From: Hyaloraphidium curvatum
Lineage: Eukaryota; Monoblepharomycota; Hyaloraphidiomycetes; Hyaloraphidiales; Hyaloraphidiaceae
Direction of reading: 5' to 3'
Assembly: GCA_025558095.1 (NCBI GenBank)
Contig: JAIVFI010000005.1
Coordinates: 682,001-746,000, forward strand
Length of the DNA stretch: 64,000 bases
The position numbers and the translations under genes are program-made. The notes under the pieces are model-generated. The model ran no database searches. It saw only the letters and a program-made list of their open reading frames with translations, and was not told where the DNA came from. How positions within the stretch are numbered: position 1 is the stretch's first letter; each line of letters starts with the position of its first letter. Shown piece after piece: positions 46,568 through 56,769 of this stretch.

Positions 46568-48324
46568 AGAATAGTATTGGTGACCCGGACCTGCCCCTGG
46601 CTTGGCCGCTGTTACACCATGAGTTTGCTGCTAATTGCAAAGTTCATTGTCGTCGTGTGTCTTTTTCATTTTCCCAGTTTTCCTGTCCTTCATGGACTTT
46701 GAGATGAAGCTGGCAATGGAGTTGAGGGCCTTCTCCTTCTGCCGCCTCGCTTTGATCGTGGGCTCGAACTCCTTGATGCTAAGAGCCCAGAGCCAGGTCT
46801 CCATGTTCCACTCGCAGCCTAGTGCTTCCAATCTAATCTGCAGCTTCTGGCGCCGCTCTGCATTTGCTGAACAGTGAAACAGAAAGTGTTGTTCGTCTCC
46901 AATGTGCTCAGGGTCATGCTTGCACGTTCTCTGCTGCACCTCAAGTCCTTGGTGCCTGCCTGTCTCCACCTCCAGGTCGTGGGTAGAGCACAGCAACTTT
47001 TGGACATCCCTCCGGTGCTTCTCCACCCGGATCAGGGATGGTCCGATGTGGCCAAAGGTCATGTCACACATCCTCCAAAAGTGCAGTTTGTCGTTGTCCT
47101 TGAGCCTCTGGGCATTGATCTCCCTGAACTTGCCCTTCACAAGATTCTCCACAGTCTCCTTGGGCCATGAGAAAGTGTCCTTCTCCCACATCTCCCTCCC
47201 ATCTTCGCCGCCATAGTATACAAGTAGTTCCCTCAGGAAGGCGGCCCAGTTCCAGGACCCGTTCAGTGCCTCGATCTTGAGCTCTTTGTAAAGTAGGTAC
47301 AGCGCAGGATCCGCTGTTTTGATGCGCATGAGGAACTTGAGTGCCGACTCGTGGTCATGAACTGCAAGGGGGTACTGGCCAGTGATCGCATACAGACAGG
47401 CCAGGGAGGTAGACTTGGGCAGATGAGTGACGGCACGAAGAGCCATGCATGTCACTTTGTCCCTGGTGCTTTCCCCGGCAAGGTACTCCTCCTTCGGCAA
47501 CTCAACAATGAACGGGTTCCCATATTGGCCCACTGCCTTGACCTTTGTGTTGTAGAGCTTGAGCTGGAGGTCAGGACTCATCCCAGGCTGCTCCCTGATG
47601 TCACGGAGCCAGAGCCCATAAGCAGCGTTCATCTTGGCCTCTCTGCCATGCACATGGTCCTTGCTCCGGCCGGTTGAGGTCAGCTGATACCCCAGAAGCT
47701 TGAAGCTGTCAACCCTCTTCAGCTCCTGGTCCCTGTACATGAGCTTTACACGGTGATGAGGTATCCTCCTGGCCATCCACTCTGTCTTGCTGACGTTGAT
47801 CTCCAGCCCATTGGCACTGGCATATGCAGACAAAAGATCCAGCTGCATCTTGGCATCCTTCACCGTCTTCGAGATCAAAGTGGTGTCGTCTGCAAAGAAC
47901 AGAGCCAGCAAGCTGACCATCCTCTCCTGATCCTCTTCCTCCTCAGACACCATGCCCAGATCCATCCCTTTTGCACCATTGGCCTCCATGAAAGCAGTGA
48001 TGTCGTTGATGAACAAGATGAAGAACAGCGACGAGAGAGGGTCCCCCTGCTTCACTCCGGTCAGGAACTTGATGAAGTCTGACTTGGTCCCGTCTTCATC
48101 CCGGAGCCGTCCCCACACGCGCCCGAACGCCATCTTGAACATGTCAACAACCTGTTTGGGTACTCCCATCTCCTCCAGCTTCTGCCATAACCTGGGGCGC
48201 TCCACCGTGTCAAAAGCCTTTGTGAAATCTACAAACACCATGATCAGCTTCTCCTTGCGTGCCTTGGCCAAGGAGAAGAGTGCCTCGGCAAGGAACACTG
48301 CATGAAGGGTCGATCTCCGTGCAC
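46568..48324 (-). mobile_element. Reverse-transcriptase unit D, 5'-truncated
   Basis: An uninterrupted frame of more than 560 codons from the array edge to the stop at 46631, covering RT motifs from RRSTLHAVFLAEALFSLA through FADDTTLI to the C-terminal Cys/His motif. Similarity to the other units stops abruptly at 48324, where unrelated DNA begins, so the first part of the RT domain (NGKAKDEDG to NYRGISIERT) is missing. Confidence 0.88.
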
Positions 48325-49070
48325 ACAAACTAATGGGTGTCAGCTGCTCTGCACCTTACATCTAAAATTAGGCTGCGGGGGTGGGATTAGAAAAAAATCA
48401 GTTGGCGCTGCGCAGCGAAGCCAAAACCGTGCATGCCCGGGAAATTGGCAAACTTAGCCTAAATTTTGGCGAACTTGGCTCAAATTTTGGCGAACATGGC
48501 GTCTGGGGGCCGACGACGCTGGCTCAAGTGGATCGGTGGGGCCAGAAAAGGCGGAAGGTAGCTCATCCACTCGCATTCAACTTAGAGTGTTTTGCTCGAG
48601 CGAGGCTCGGGATCTTCAAGCCCTTGTACTTCCCGAATAATGAGCAAGCTGATCATCCCAGGAAAGGCGTCGGAAAAGCGAGCACGAGCTTGAAAAGCTG
48701 CAAGCTACATTGATCTGTTGAGGCAATTGAGTGGCACGGTGCAGCGGACCCTTTTGTGCGGAATCACTAGTTTCAGTGCCCTTTTTTTGGCGAACTTGGC
48801 CCTGATTTTGGCGAACTTGGCATCCATCCGGACGGACACGGGCACGCAGGGTTCTAGGCCCCCTGCGCCGGCGCAATCACAGGAACGCCAGTCCCACCCC
48901 CCGCGGCCTAATTCTAGGCATATCTCAAGCTTAAATATAGATGTGGAGCAGCTGATGCCCATTAGTTTGTGCGTGAGGGGCCGGGGAACGGGTTTGTGCG
49001 CCAGCCCTTGCGCATGCAACACCCGCCCCAGAATCCCCAAAGATTCGCGCCTCCTGCGGCCCGCCCCGCC
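48325..49070. other. Intergenic stretch with 21-base-spaced repeats
   Basis: No gene supported. The word ttttggcgaac occurs at 48464, 48485, 48785 and 48806, in two pairs each spaced exactly 21 bases (two helical turns); a weaker third copy precedes the first pair. It leads into the phosphoacetylglucosamine mutase gene, so a regulatory role is possible. Confidence 0.6.
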
Positions 49071-51246
49071 ATGGCTCCGCCATCTCTGCCGCGGAAACTT
49101 CTTGCGGAAGATGTTGCGGCCGGGATCGTTGGGGTCGCGAAGAGCTCGCACCCGAAGGACGCGTCCGTCAACTATGTTTACGGGACCGCGGGGTTCCGCA
49201 TGAAGTCAGTGTCGCCAGAACCCCGCTGGCCTTTCGCGCACCATTGACGAAGCGCCTACGGATCGCTTGGGCTTGCCGCATCGACCGGGCCAATTTCATT
49301 CGTGCGCGGTTCTGGTCACGCCGGGTGGTGTCTCGGACTCGGATCCGCGCTCGACGTGGGCCGGCAGAGCGTCCCTTCTGGACCCTGTGATGTACCGAAT
49401 GGGACTTTTGGCTGTCTTGCGCTCACAGAAACTAGGAGGAAAGGTCATCGGTGCCATGGTCACGGCGTCCCATAACCCCGCCGAGGTAGCATGCGACGCT
49501 GCAGTTACCGCGAGCGACTGGCGCTAACGCGCTCGCAGGATAATGGAGCCAAACTCGTGGAACCTCTGGGAGAGATGCTGCTTCAAGCTTGGGAGGGCTA
49601 CGCGACGCGCATCGCCAACGTGCCCGAAGCCGACCTCCCCGAGATGATAGCCGACCTGATCGATGCCGAAGACATCGACACGTCAATCGAGGCAAACGTT
49701 GTCATTGCCAGAGATACTCGGTATGGACTTGACAAGGTCGAACCGATGTTTGCGTGACTGGCTTCCTCCCGAAAGAGCGTCCGGTCCCGCGCTTGTTCAA
49801 TCCTTTGCCGATGGCGTGCAAGCCATGGGGTTCGCCGTCAGCGACTACGGAATCTTCACCACTCCGGAGCTCCATTACGTGGTCCGGTGCTTGAACACGT
49901 GGAACACGCTGGACGCGTACGGCTTTCCCTCTGAGGAGGCGTACATCTTGAAGCTCGCCAAAGCCTACCGTCGAGTGGTCGGCGAACGCGTACCCTCGAA
50001 AGGTCAACTGGTGATCGACTGCGCGAATGGTGTGGGCACGGTCGCGATGGGCAAGATGTTGAAGGCTCTTGGTAGCTCTGTCTCCGCCCGTTTGGAAAAC
50101 GTGGACGTCGACAACTATGAATCACTGAATCACAACGTGCGTAGGAAGCTGCCGTATCTCCTCCGCTTGCTACTGGATCAACGCGCCTCAGTGCGGGGCA
50201 GATTTCGTCAAGCTGTACCAGACCAAGCCAAAAGGCATGGAGACCGAGCCCGGGCATCGCTACGCGTCATTGGACGGCGACGCCGATAGGGTCGTCTTCT
50301 ACTACGTTACAGAAGGCACGGTTAGCTTGCCCGAGATTTTGTGCCGACGGCTCACCATCAACTGGCCTCAGACGGCTCCTTCCGACTCCTGGATGGTGAC
50401 AAGATCGCCACGCTCCTTGCTGCGTTCATCATCGATTTAGTGAGAGACGCCGGACTGTCCGACAAGATCGCCGTCGGCCTCGTGCAGACAGCGTATGCAA
50501 ACGGAAGCTCTACCCGCTATGCTAGGGAGGCTCTTGGTGTCCCGGTTGCCATGGTCCCCACGGGGGTCAAGCACCTGCATCACGAAGCCCAGCACTACGA
50601 CGTCGGAGTCTACTTTGAAGCCAACGGCCACGGTACGATACTGTTCAGCGACAATGCGACAGCGATGCTGAGGGAGCCCAGAAGGTGAGCTCCTCTTGTT
50701 CGCACTTCGCCCATGGCACCTGCGAGCTTTCTTGTTCGTAAGCAACCCGACGGAGGCTTCTGCCGCGGCGAGCCTTCTGGCCCTGGCGGACCTGATCAAC
50801 CAGGCCGTCGGCGATGCTGTTTCGGATCTGCTTGCCGTCGAGGCGGTCCTGGTTTGCAGAGGTTGGACGCTGCCGGACTGGGACTCTGTGTACGACGACG
50901 TGCCAAACAGGCAGGAGAAGGTCAAGGCAAGTGTGGCATGCGGCGTCAGGCGTCCAATCGTGTAACCTGGTTCCAGGTCAAGGATCGATACGCCTTCAAG
51001 ACCACCAACGCGGAGCAGACACTCACTGCGCCCGACGGCCTGCAGGCTCGCATCGACGCCGAGGTCTCAAAGTACTCGAAGGGGAGATGCTTTGTCCGCC
51101 CGTCGGGAACCGAGGACATCGTGCGGGTGTACGCGGAAGCAGACACCCGGGAAAACACGGACAAGCTGGCCTGGACCGTTGGGGCCGTCGTCTTTGACCA
51201 GTACGGGGGTACCGGAGAGCGCCCAAAGCATTTCCCTCAGTTGTAG
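49071..51246 (+). CDS. AGM1: Phosphoacetylglucosamine mutase
   Basis: Eight exons join to exactly 561 residues (introns 49205-49367, 49486-49538, 49721-49775, 50137-50191, 50316-50371, 50685-50742, 50927-50976). Family motifs appear in order: YGTAGFRMK, the phosphoserine loop [16 protein letters not shown], the metal loop [13 protein letters not shown], the sugar-binding [12 protein letters not shown] and the phosphate-binding [17 protein letters not shown]. The enzyme turns GlcNAc-6-phosphate into GlcNAc-1-phosphate for UDP-GlcNAc, the precursor of chitin, N-glycans and GPI anchors; the yeast gene is PCM1. Two introns (50316-50371, 50927-50976) best fit the protein if their donors are GC rather than GT. 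Confidence 0.95.
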
Positions 51247-51355
51247 CGTTGTACCCGGCAGGTTTATCGATGCTTTTATCTATGTCCCGCATCTACAATT
51301 CCAATCACGTCTTTATTTTCTCATGAGCCCCTTCGCGCACCGTGCTAGAGTCAAC

Positions 51356-53599
51356 TCAGTACCGGAGAAGGTGCCACCGGCGAATGTCCTCGATGCTCTT
51401 GTCCTTGAAGTACTGGGCTTCGTTCTGCCTCGCCAGAATAAAAACTTTGCGCATCTCCTCCCCCAGAGCAGTCTTCCAGAGCGGATCCGCAGCGAAAAGC
51501 TCCAGCGACTTTTCCATGGTGTTGGGCAGCTTGACGATGCCCCGAGCCTGTCAGGAAGTCATTAGCCTGCCGCACATGCCCAGGGCGTGCCCGATCTCCG
51601 AACCTTCTGCTCCTCGGGGCTCAGATCAGCGGGATCGCATTGCGTGTTGACGGGCAGCGACAGGCCGCGCTCCATGCCGTCGAGGCCGGCCGCAAGGATA
51701 ATGCCCAGAGCGAGGTAGATATTGGAGGTGCCCTGGAGGCAATCGGCGTCAGGATGGATTGCGGCCTGTTTCGCGACGGCCCGGAGCTCACGTCGATGCA
51801 CTTTATCTCAACGTTGTTGACCTTGCCAAAGGTGTCCTCCGTGACGCGGACGGGTGTCTCCTTGTTCTCGTAGCCCCACGCAGTGTACACGCCCGCCCAA
51901 GCGGAGTCGACCACGCGGAACTGCGACGCAGCCGAGGGCAAGGTCACCGCGACAAGGCTGGGAAGGTGCTCCAGGATCCCGGCCATGAACGCCTGCCCGT
52001 GCTTGGAGATTCCTGCGGGGGTAGACATCTCTCGTCAGACCCGAAGGACACAACGAGGTCGACCCGGACGTAAACTACGTACCCAGTTTGTCGTTGAAAT
52101 CCGGGTAGACGTTCTCTGGAGGTGCAGCAGGGCTTCAGAGGCGTTCGCAGCAACTGCCTCAACCAACGTACCCCCGGTCTTGATGTCACGGAAGGAGAAG
52201 TGAACGTGAGATGCCGAGCCTGCCTGATCGGCGTACACCTTGGGGGAGAAGGTGGCTTTCATTCCGTGCTTGGCCGCGATCGACTTGACGGCATCGCGGA
52301 TGAAGATCGTGGCGTCGGCAAGCTCCATGGCCTCCAGCGGCGACGTCGTGATTTCGTACTGCCCGTCGCTGCACTCCGTGTGGTACTGTGGACGACGGAC
52401 GTGAGCACGAGCGGCACAGCGCGTCTGTGATGGCCCCTCAAACCTGGTTCAGGGCTGCGACGGCACCGTCAGCTCGTCCCCAACGGGAACGCAGCATTAG
52501 ACTCACGAATGCCGACATCAATCATCGCCGTCACAATCTCGTCCATGACCGCAGCCATGTTGCCCATCAGGCCGGCCGTCTCGGAGTAGTTGCACTTGTT
52601 GACGGCAATGGCGCAGCCCTCCGCGTCAACGTCGGTGTAGAAGATGAACTCGTTCTCCACGCCGGCAATGACCTCGTAGCCGTACTTCTCTTTGAAGACT
52701 GCCAGCTGCTTAGCAAGGAAGGTGCGGGGGCAGAGGCCCCAGGGCTTGTGTTCTAGCGGTTTCCCGTCAGCCGTTTGATTTCGAAACCCACAGAGTCCCA
52801 GCAGACACTAACCCGATGTGTAGAGGTTGCCCATCACCATCGAGTGGTTCTTGTACCACGGGATGGCCTTCATGCTCTTGAAGTCTACCGGGAATGATCA
52901 GCCGTGATCCAGGCTTGTTTTCGCAAAAGTACCCACCGGGCTTCATGACAACGCCACCAGAGACACCAGCATCGCCCATGCCAGGAGCCACGCTGTCGTA
53001 CATCATCGGCAGGGACATGGCTGATGGGGAACGGAATGATCAGCAACGAACGTAACCGTGTGATCCACATGACCGCCGGAAGCGATTGTGACCCTCCTAA
53101 CGCTTCCGACAGGCGCCATGAGACACGAGAACCGTGCCACTAACCTCCACCAAAGACAGGTGTGCCCTTGTCGGCCACGGACGAGAAGATCCGTTCGGCG
53201 GGGATCACACGGCACCGGGTGAGGGCCCTGGAGCACAAAGCAGCGGGGGAAGGAAAAGAAGGAAGGTCAGAATCATCGGAATCACGACCGGAAACAGCCC
53301 AGGCCGAGCGATACGCGATAGAGCACCGGGAGACGCCCGCGTGGCGGCGGAGGCAAGCTCTTGCCCAGAGCCCGCTGCTACGGTTTCCCCAGAAGCGGGG
53401 GGGGGAGCAGCCTCCTTGTCCTTCGCCTGCCGGGTCTGGCGCCCGCGCCAACACGTCGCGCAGGACACGACGCCACCGCGCGAGTATCAACCCACGCAAA
53501 GTCCGTCCAGAGGAGGCGGACAAACTTGCTGCCGGCATCGGCGACAATCTTCTCGGCCTTGGCCGCGTCCTCCGACTTGGTGGGACCGTTGGCTGCCAT
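51356..53599 (-). CDS. Glutamine synthetase, type I-like (FluG/lengsin class)
   Basis: The minus-strand gene begins MAANGPTKSEDAAKAEKIV at 53599 and moves quickly into KFVRLLWTDFAWVDTRA, the start of a type I-like GS domain. Later exons carry a catalytic-domain ENEFIFYTDVDAEG, EIVTAMIDVGI, a KVYADQAGSASHVHFSFRD segment (the HxH metal/ATP region), SKHGQAFMAGILEHLPSLVA, DSAWAGVYTAWGYENKETPV and SVEIKC-type NNVEIKCIDVSS, and the protein ends EDIRRWHLLRY. This is the class related to bacterial GSI, seen in FluG and lengsin, not the usual fungal cytosolic GSII. At least seven short introns are needed; I did not fix them all. No N-terminal amidohydrolase domain (as in FluG) is visible upstream. Activity as a true glutamine synthetase is not certain. 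Confidence 0.85.
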
Positions 53600-53895
53600 C
53601 GCGTCGACTGTGGAGTGTTCGAAGTGGGCTCGAAGAGGCAAAGATGCGGGACGGGATTGGCGTTGGTCTCGAACCCAATCTGACCGATCGGTGCGATTGC
53701 ACAGCCGCACCCGAACACCCGATCATCCGCCGCGAGCGGAATTATGAGAGCGATCATCAATCAGAGGGCCGAGGCGCGTTCTACGATAAGCATCCCCCAA
53801 GCGGCTCCATCACCCAGCGCTTCGTCCAGATCGATCGCGTGACGGATCTGCGGCAGATCGAAGATTGAGGAACCACCTTGGTGTGTAAGAGTCTG

Positions 53896-55513
53896 CTAGC
53901 AAGGACTCACCAGGTGAGGAAACGTCGCCCTGATCTGCCTGAACCACTTGAGAGCGGCGGGAACGACGATCAAACACACGGGCTGCCCAGCATGGCGGCA
54001 ATCGACCCCTCCTCCGATCGCGGGTCCCGCCCTCATCGCCGCAAGCATCGCGCGAGCGACCTCGGCCGGCTGAGGCGAGAAGGTAACGAACTCGACGCCG
54101 AGCACGATCGGGTCCCCCAGGTGGAACAGGAGGAGATCGAGGCGGATGCTGCCAAGGCGGAGGATGTCGCGATCGCCAACCGAGCCGAGCGCAACGGGAG
54201 CGGTGCTTGATGCGCCCAACGGATCGACGATGCGGAGCATCCTTGTGACGCAATGCGAAGTTCCGAAGGCGAGCGTAATGTCTTGCGCTACAGGCTCGAC
54301 CGCGAGCAGGGTCGGCCGGGGCTGAAGCGGGACGAGGCCCGGAAGCTGCATGGCCCAGGTACCCGAGGCCTGCGAAAGCGGGACGGCGCTGGCGGCAGGT
54401 TCCGAGACCAACGTCATAGATGATGCCTGTCGTTCTGCGTCGTGAGTCTTCTCCAAACGTTCTTTCGTAGTCATGCTTTTCATCATCTCGGTGATTGAGC
54501 TCAGAAGCTGCGTCTGCTTGGCAAGCTGGCTTTCCGGTATCCTCGCATCGCGTTTCGAAAGCTGCGTCTGCTTGGCAAGTTGGCTTTCCGGGATCTTTGC
54601 ATCCCGTTGTTTGCGGCCCTGCCGATCGGCACCGCGTTTCGCAGCTTCCGACTTGATCGAGTCCTTGCCACGGTCGGCATCCGTGGTCGACTTTCGCCTC
54701 GACGCGTTGCCGCCCGAAGAGTCCACTTTCGTCCCCTTTGTTTTGGCCGCATCAGGCTGCACCGCCGTGGGTGACTTGGGAGACGGCGGGGGCGCCTCCG
54801 GATCAATGTCCGTGAGGCAAACGACCTTCCCTTCCGCCGCCCAGGCCTATCGATCGAACAATCAGTGTGAGGAAGCCGACGTGGTCCTCATTGACTCACA
54901 GGCTGCCTCCTCGCCGCGTAGGCCATTGCCCTGGCCCCCGCATCGGGATTGGGGAAGAGCAACGAAGCCGACGTGAAAGGCACCGAAGCGTCTTGAGGAA
55001 CTACTCCTGGGCGCCGGACAAGCCTGCGAATAGCGATTCGACAATGAGCACAGATCGCTTGGCAGAGATCGCGACCCACTTGTGCTGGGGCTGTGAGATC
55101 CACGATTCGACCTGCGCCGCGGTGGTCGACGAGGGCAGGTTCGTGGCAAAAAGACGGTTGCTGTCCGGATAGTGGAAACCACCAAGAGTCGGCTCTGTCT
55201 TCGCCTGGTCAAGGAAGCTTGCCGCCGACGCGTGGTCGGGAAACATGAGGACCGCCTGGCCCCCGTCCTCGATGATGCAGAGGTCCTGAAGCTCCCCAAG
55301 GCGCTTGCATGTGTCCCAAAGGTGCGGCAAGGCCGCTCCCGCGGGGACGGAGCCGAGCAGGACTGCCGAGTCGCCCTCGAGGTCGCGGACTTTCGGCACC
55401 GTAACGGCCTTGGACGGCGGTGAAACCGTCCGCTCCGGCGCCTCCGCAGCTGGAGACACGTTGTGCATAGAGGACGATCGCTGGCTCGCAGCCGGCTCAG
55501 TCGCGTTGGACAT
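53896..55513 (-). CDS. Hypothetical protein with RRM-like and coiled-coil parts
   Basis: The first exon starts at ATG 55513 and encodes an RRM-like fold (DSAVLLGSVPAGAALPHL, later GGQAVLMFPDHASAASFLD) and the beginning of a second one (SNRLFATNLPSS). After one or more short introns near 55000 and 54880 the frame continues at 54762 and earlier with KVVCLTDIDPEAPPP, a charged segment, a Gln/Lys-rich helix carrying an 18-residue tandem duplication (IPESQLAKQTQL twice) and a hydrophobic Ala/Val/Leu C-terminal part. No precise family found. The intron at ~55000 would be unusually short, so the join is uncertain; the C-terminal end could be different too. Confidence 0.5.
54507..54614. repeat. 54-base tandem duplication
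   Basis: The word gctgcgtctgcttggcaag recurs with a 54-base period (54507 and 54561), adding 18 residues in frame to the RRM-like gene. The copies have diverged slightly. Confidence 0.85.
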
Positions 55514-55616
55514 GACGGTGAATCGAGTGCGAGAGGCGTCTCTCGTCGCGCCAAGTCACCCTCGCCGCCCGCCGCCCTCCAACGACCCCCCCAACGTCAC
55601 GCCGCATCCCGCCGCG
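55514..55616. promoter_or_regulatory. Shared upstream region, RRM-like gene and small basic protein
   Basis: 103 bases between divergent start codons, C-rich; inferred bidirectional promoter. Confidence 0.35.
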
Positions 55617-56054
55617 ATGTCGCTACTTCGCCGTGTGATGTCTCATTTTTGGGTCCCGACGAGCTCCGCGGATTTGAAATGGCTTTACTTGGTCAATCCG
55701 CGGCACTACGACCTTCCCCTCCTCCCCGGCCCCAACGAGTGGGTGAGGGCGCTGTTGGGGAAGAAGCGGGTCTTGATGCCGTCTCTATGCAGATACCGGT
55801 CGCCGGCCCCCGCTTCGCAGGCTCCGTACAAGAAGCCGGTCGCGAAGGATTCGCGCCACTCGGGCGTCGACCCCGCAACCTCGGTGAGTCTCGGAAGATG
55901 GCATCCTACGCGCTCTTCCTTACGCCGTACGAACGTTACCTCGCTGCAGCACTACTATTGGCCTCGGGATCTTCGTCGGTCATACCCCAAGCCGGCAGTC
56001 TACACGCAGGGTGACATCGCCGGCCTCCTTGCCGGTTCCGCCGAGAAGCAGTGA
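55617..56054 (+). CDS. Hypothetical small basic protein, possibly mitochondrial
   Basis: Two exons around intron 55884-55949 (66 bases, GTGAGT donor) give 123 residues. Because 66 is a multiple of three, the unspliced frame is also open. The N-terminus MSLLRRVMSHFW is the kind of basic amphipathic start seen in mitochondrial imports. Conserved-looking parts are WLYLVNPRHYDLPLLPGPNEW and, after the splice, HYYWPRDLRRSYPKPAVYTQ. It could be a mitochondrial ribosomal or respiratory-chain accessory subunit; I could not place it. Confidence 0.55.
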   Translation: MSLLRRVMSHFWVPTSSADLKWLYLVNPRHYDLPLLPGPNEWVRALLGKKRVLMPSLCRYRSPAPASQAPYKKPVAKDSRHSGVDPATSVSLGRWHPTRSSLRRTNVTSLQHYYWPRDLRRSYPKPAVYTQGDIAGLLAGSAEKQ

Positions 56055-56769
56055 GTATTGCGCGGCGCTCTGCCACGGGAAACCCGAAGACAATCAAGCC
56101 CTCCTGCGAGTGGAGGCGCTTGCAATACTAGTTGGGAAGATTCCAGTCAACGCCGGCCTATCTCCCGCGGCTCTCCTTGCGACACGAGCCCCGGGTTAAA
56201 TACCCGTCGAAGATTCGCCATCCTGGAGGTGCAGCAGTATTGATCACGTGCCCGCACCGCAGGCTTTCCGGTGGCGAGGGCGGTGCCGTCACTGCCGCCG
56301 GCCAGTACTCCGTCAGCAACCTGCCGCCGACGCCAGGCAACGGTCGCAAGTGGGGGAGCAAGCCGCACCCCGACGTCGACCAGCTTCCCACGGCGGTGTG
56401 GCCGTATCCGTTGGTGCTTAAGTCGTGATGGAAGCCATGACATCGATCTCCCCCAATTTTCCCGACCCCTGGCCCTGCCGCAGTCTCCACCGCAGCGACC
56501 ACAAGAGGCTCGTCCTCGTCCGAGTCCGGAATGACGTACGCCGGCGCCGCCATTCCTCCCGGAGCGTGCGACGCGTCGAAGCAGTGTTTGCATGAGACCG
56601 CGCGCGGCGGGCGTGAGTTCCAGCGTACGCGCGGACGAGCAGCGACTGCATGAGTTCCCATACCAGACGACAACGTTTGCCCTTCCCGCACGGGGCCGAT
56701 GGGTGAGGTCCGCACGCGTGCCACGTGCCCGTGAGGGCGCAGCGTCGTCCTACGCCGCTTAGCGGTCAG
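56055..56769. other. Ambiguous stretch before the Fanzor-like gene
   Basis: Both strands look partly coding. On the plus strand 56240-56428 reads like an exon (GQYSVSNLPPTPGNGRKWG) and could be a 5' exon of the Fanzor-like gene. On the minus strand an ATG at 56553 starts MAAPAYVIPDSDEDEPLVVA, which looks like a genuine acidic N-terminus. They cannot both be translated exons of non-overlapping genes. A CAG acceptor ends at 56769. Confidence 0.35.

Noticed and set aside
38641-48324. RT array as group II introns or LTR pol
   Set aside because: No intron-domain RNA or maturase motif, and no protease or integrase; the C-terminal Cys/His motif and simple-repeat tail fit non-LTR elements better.
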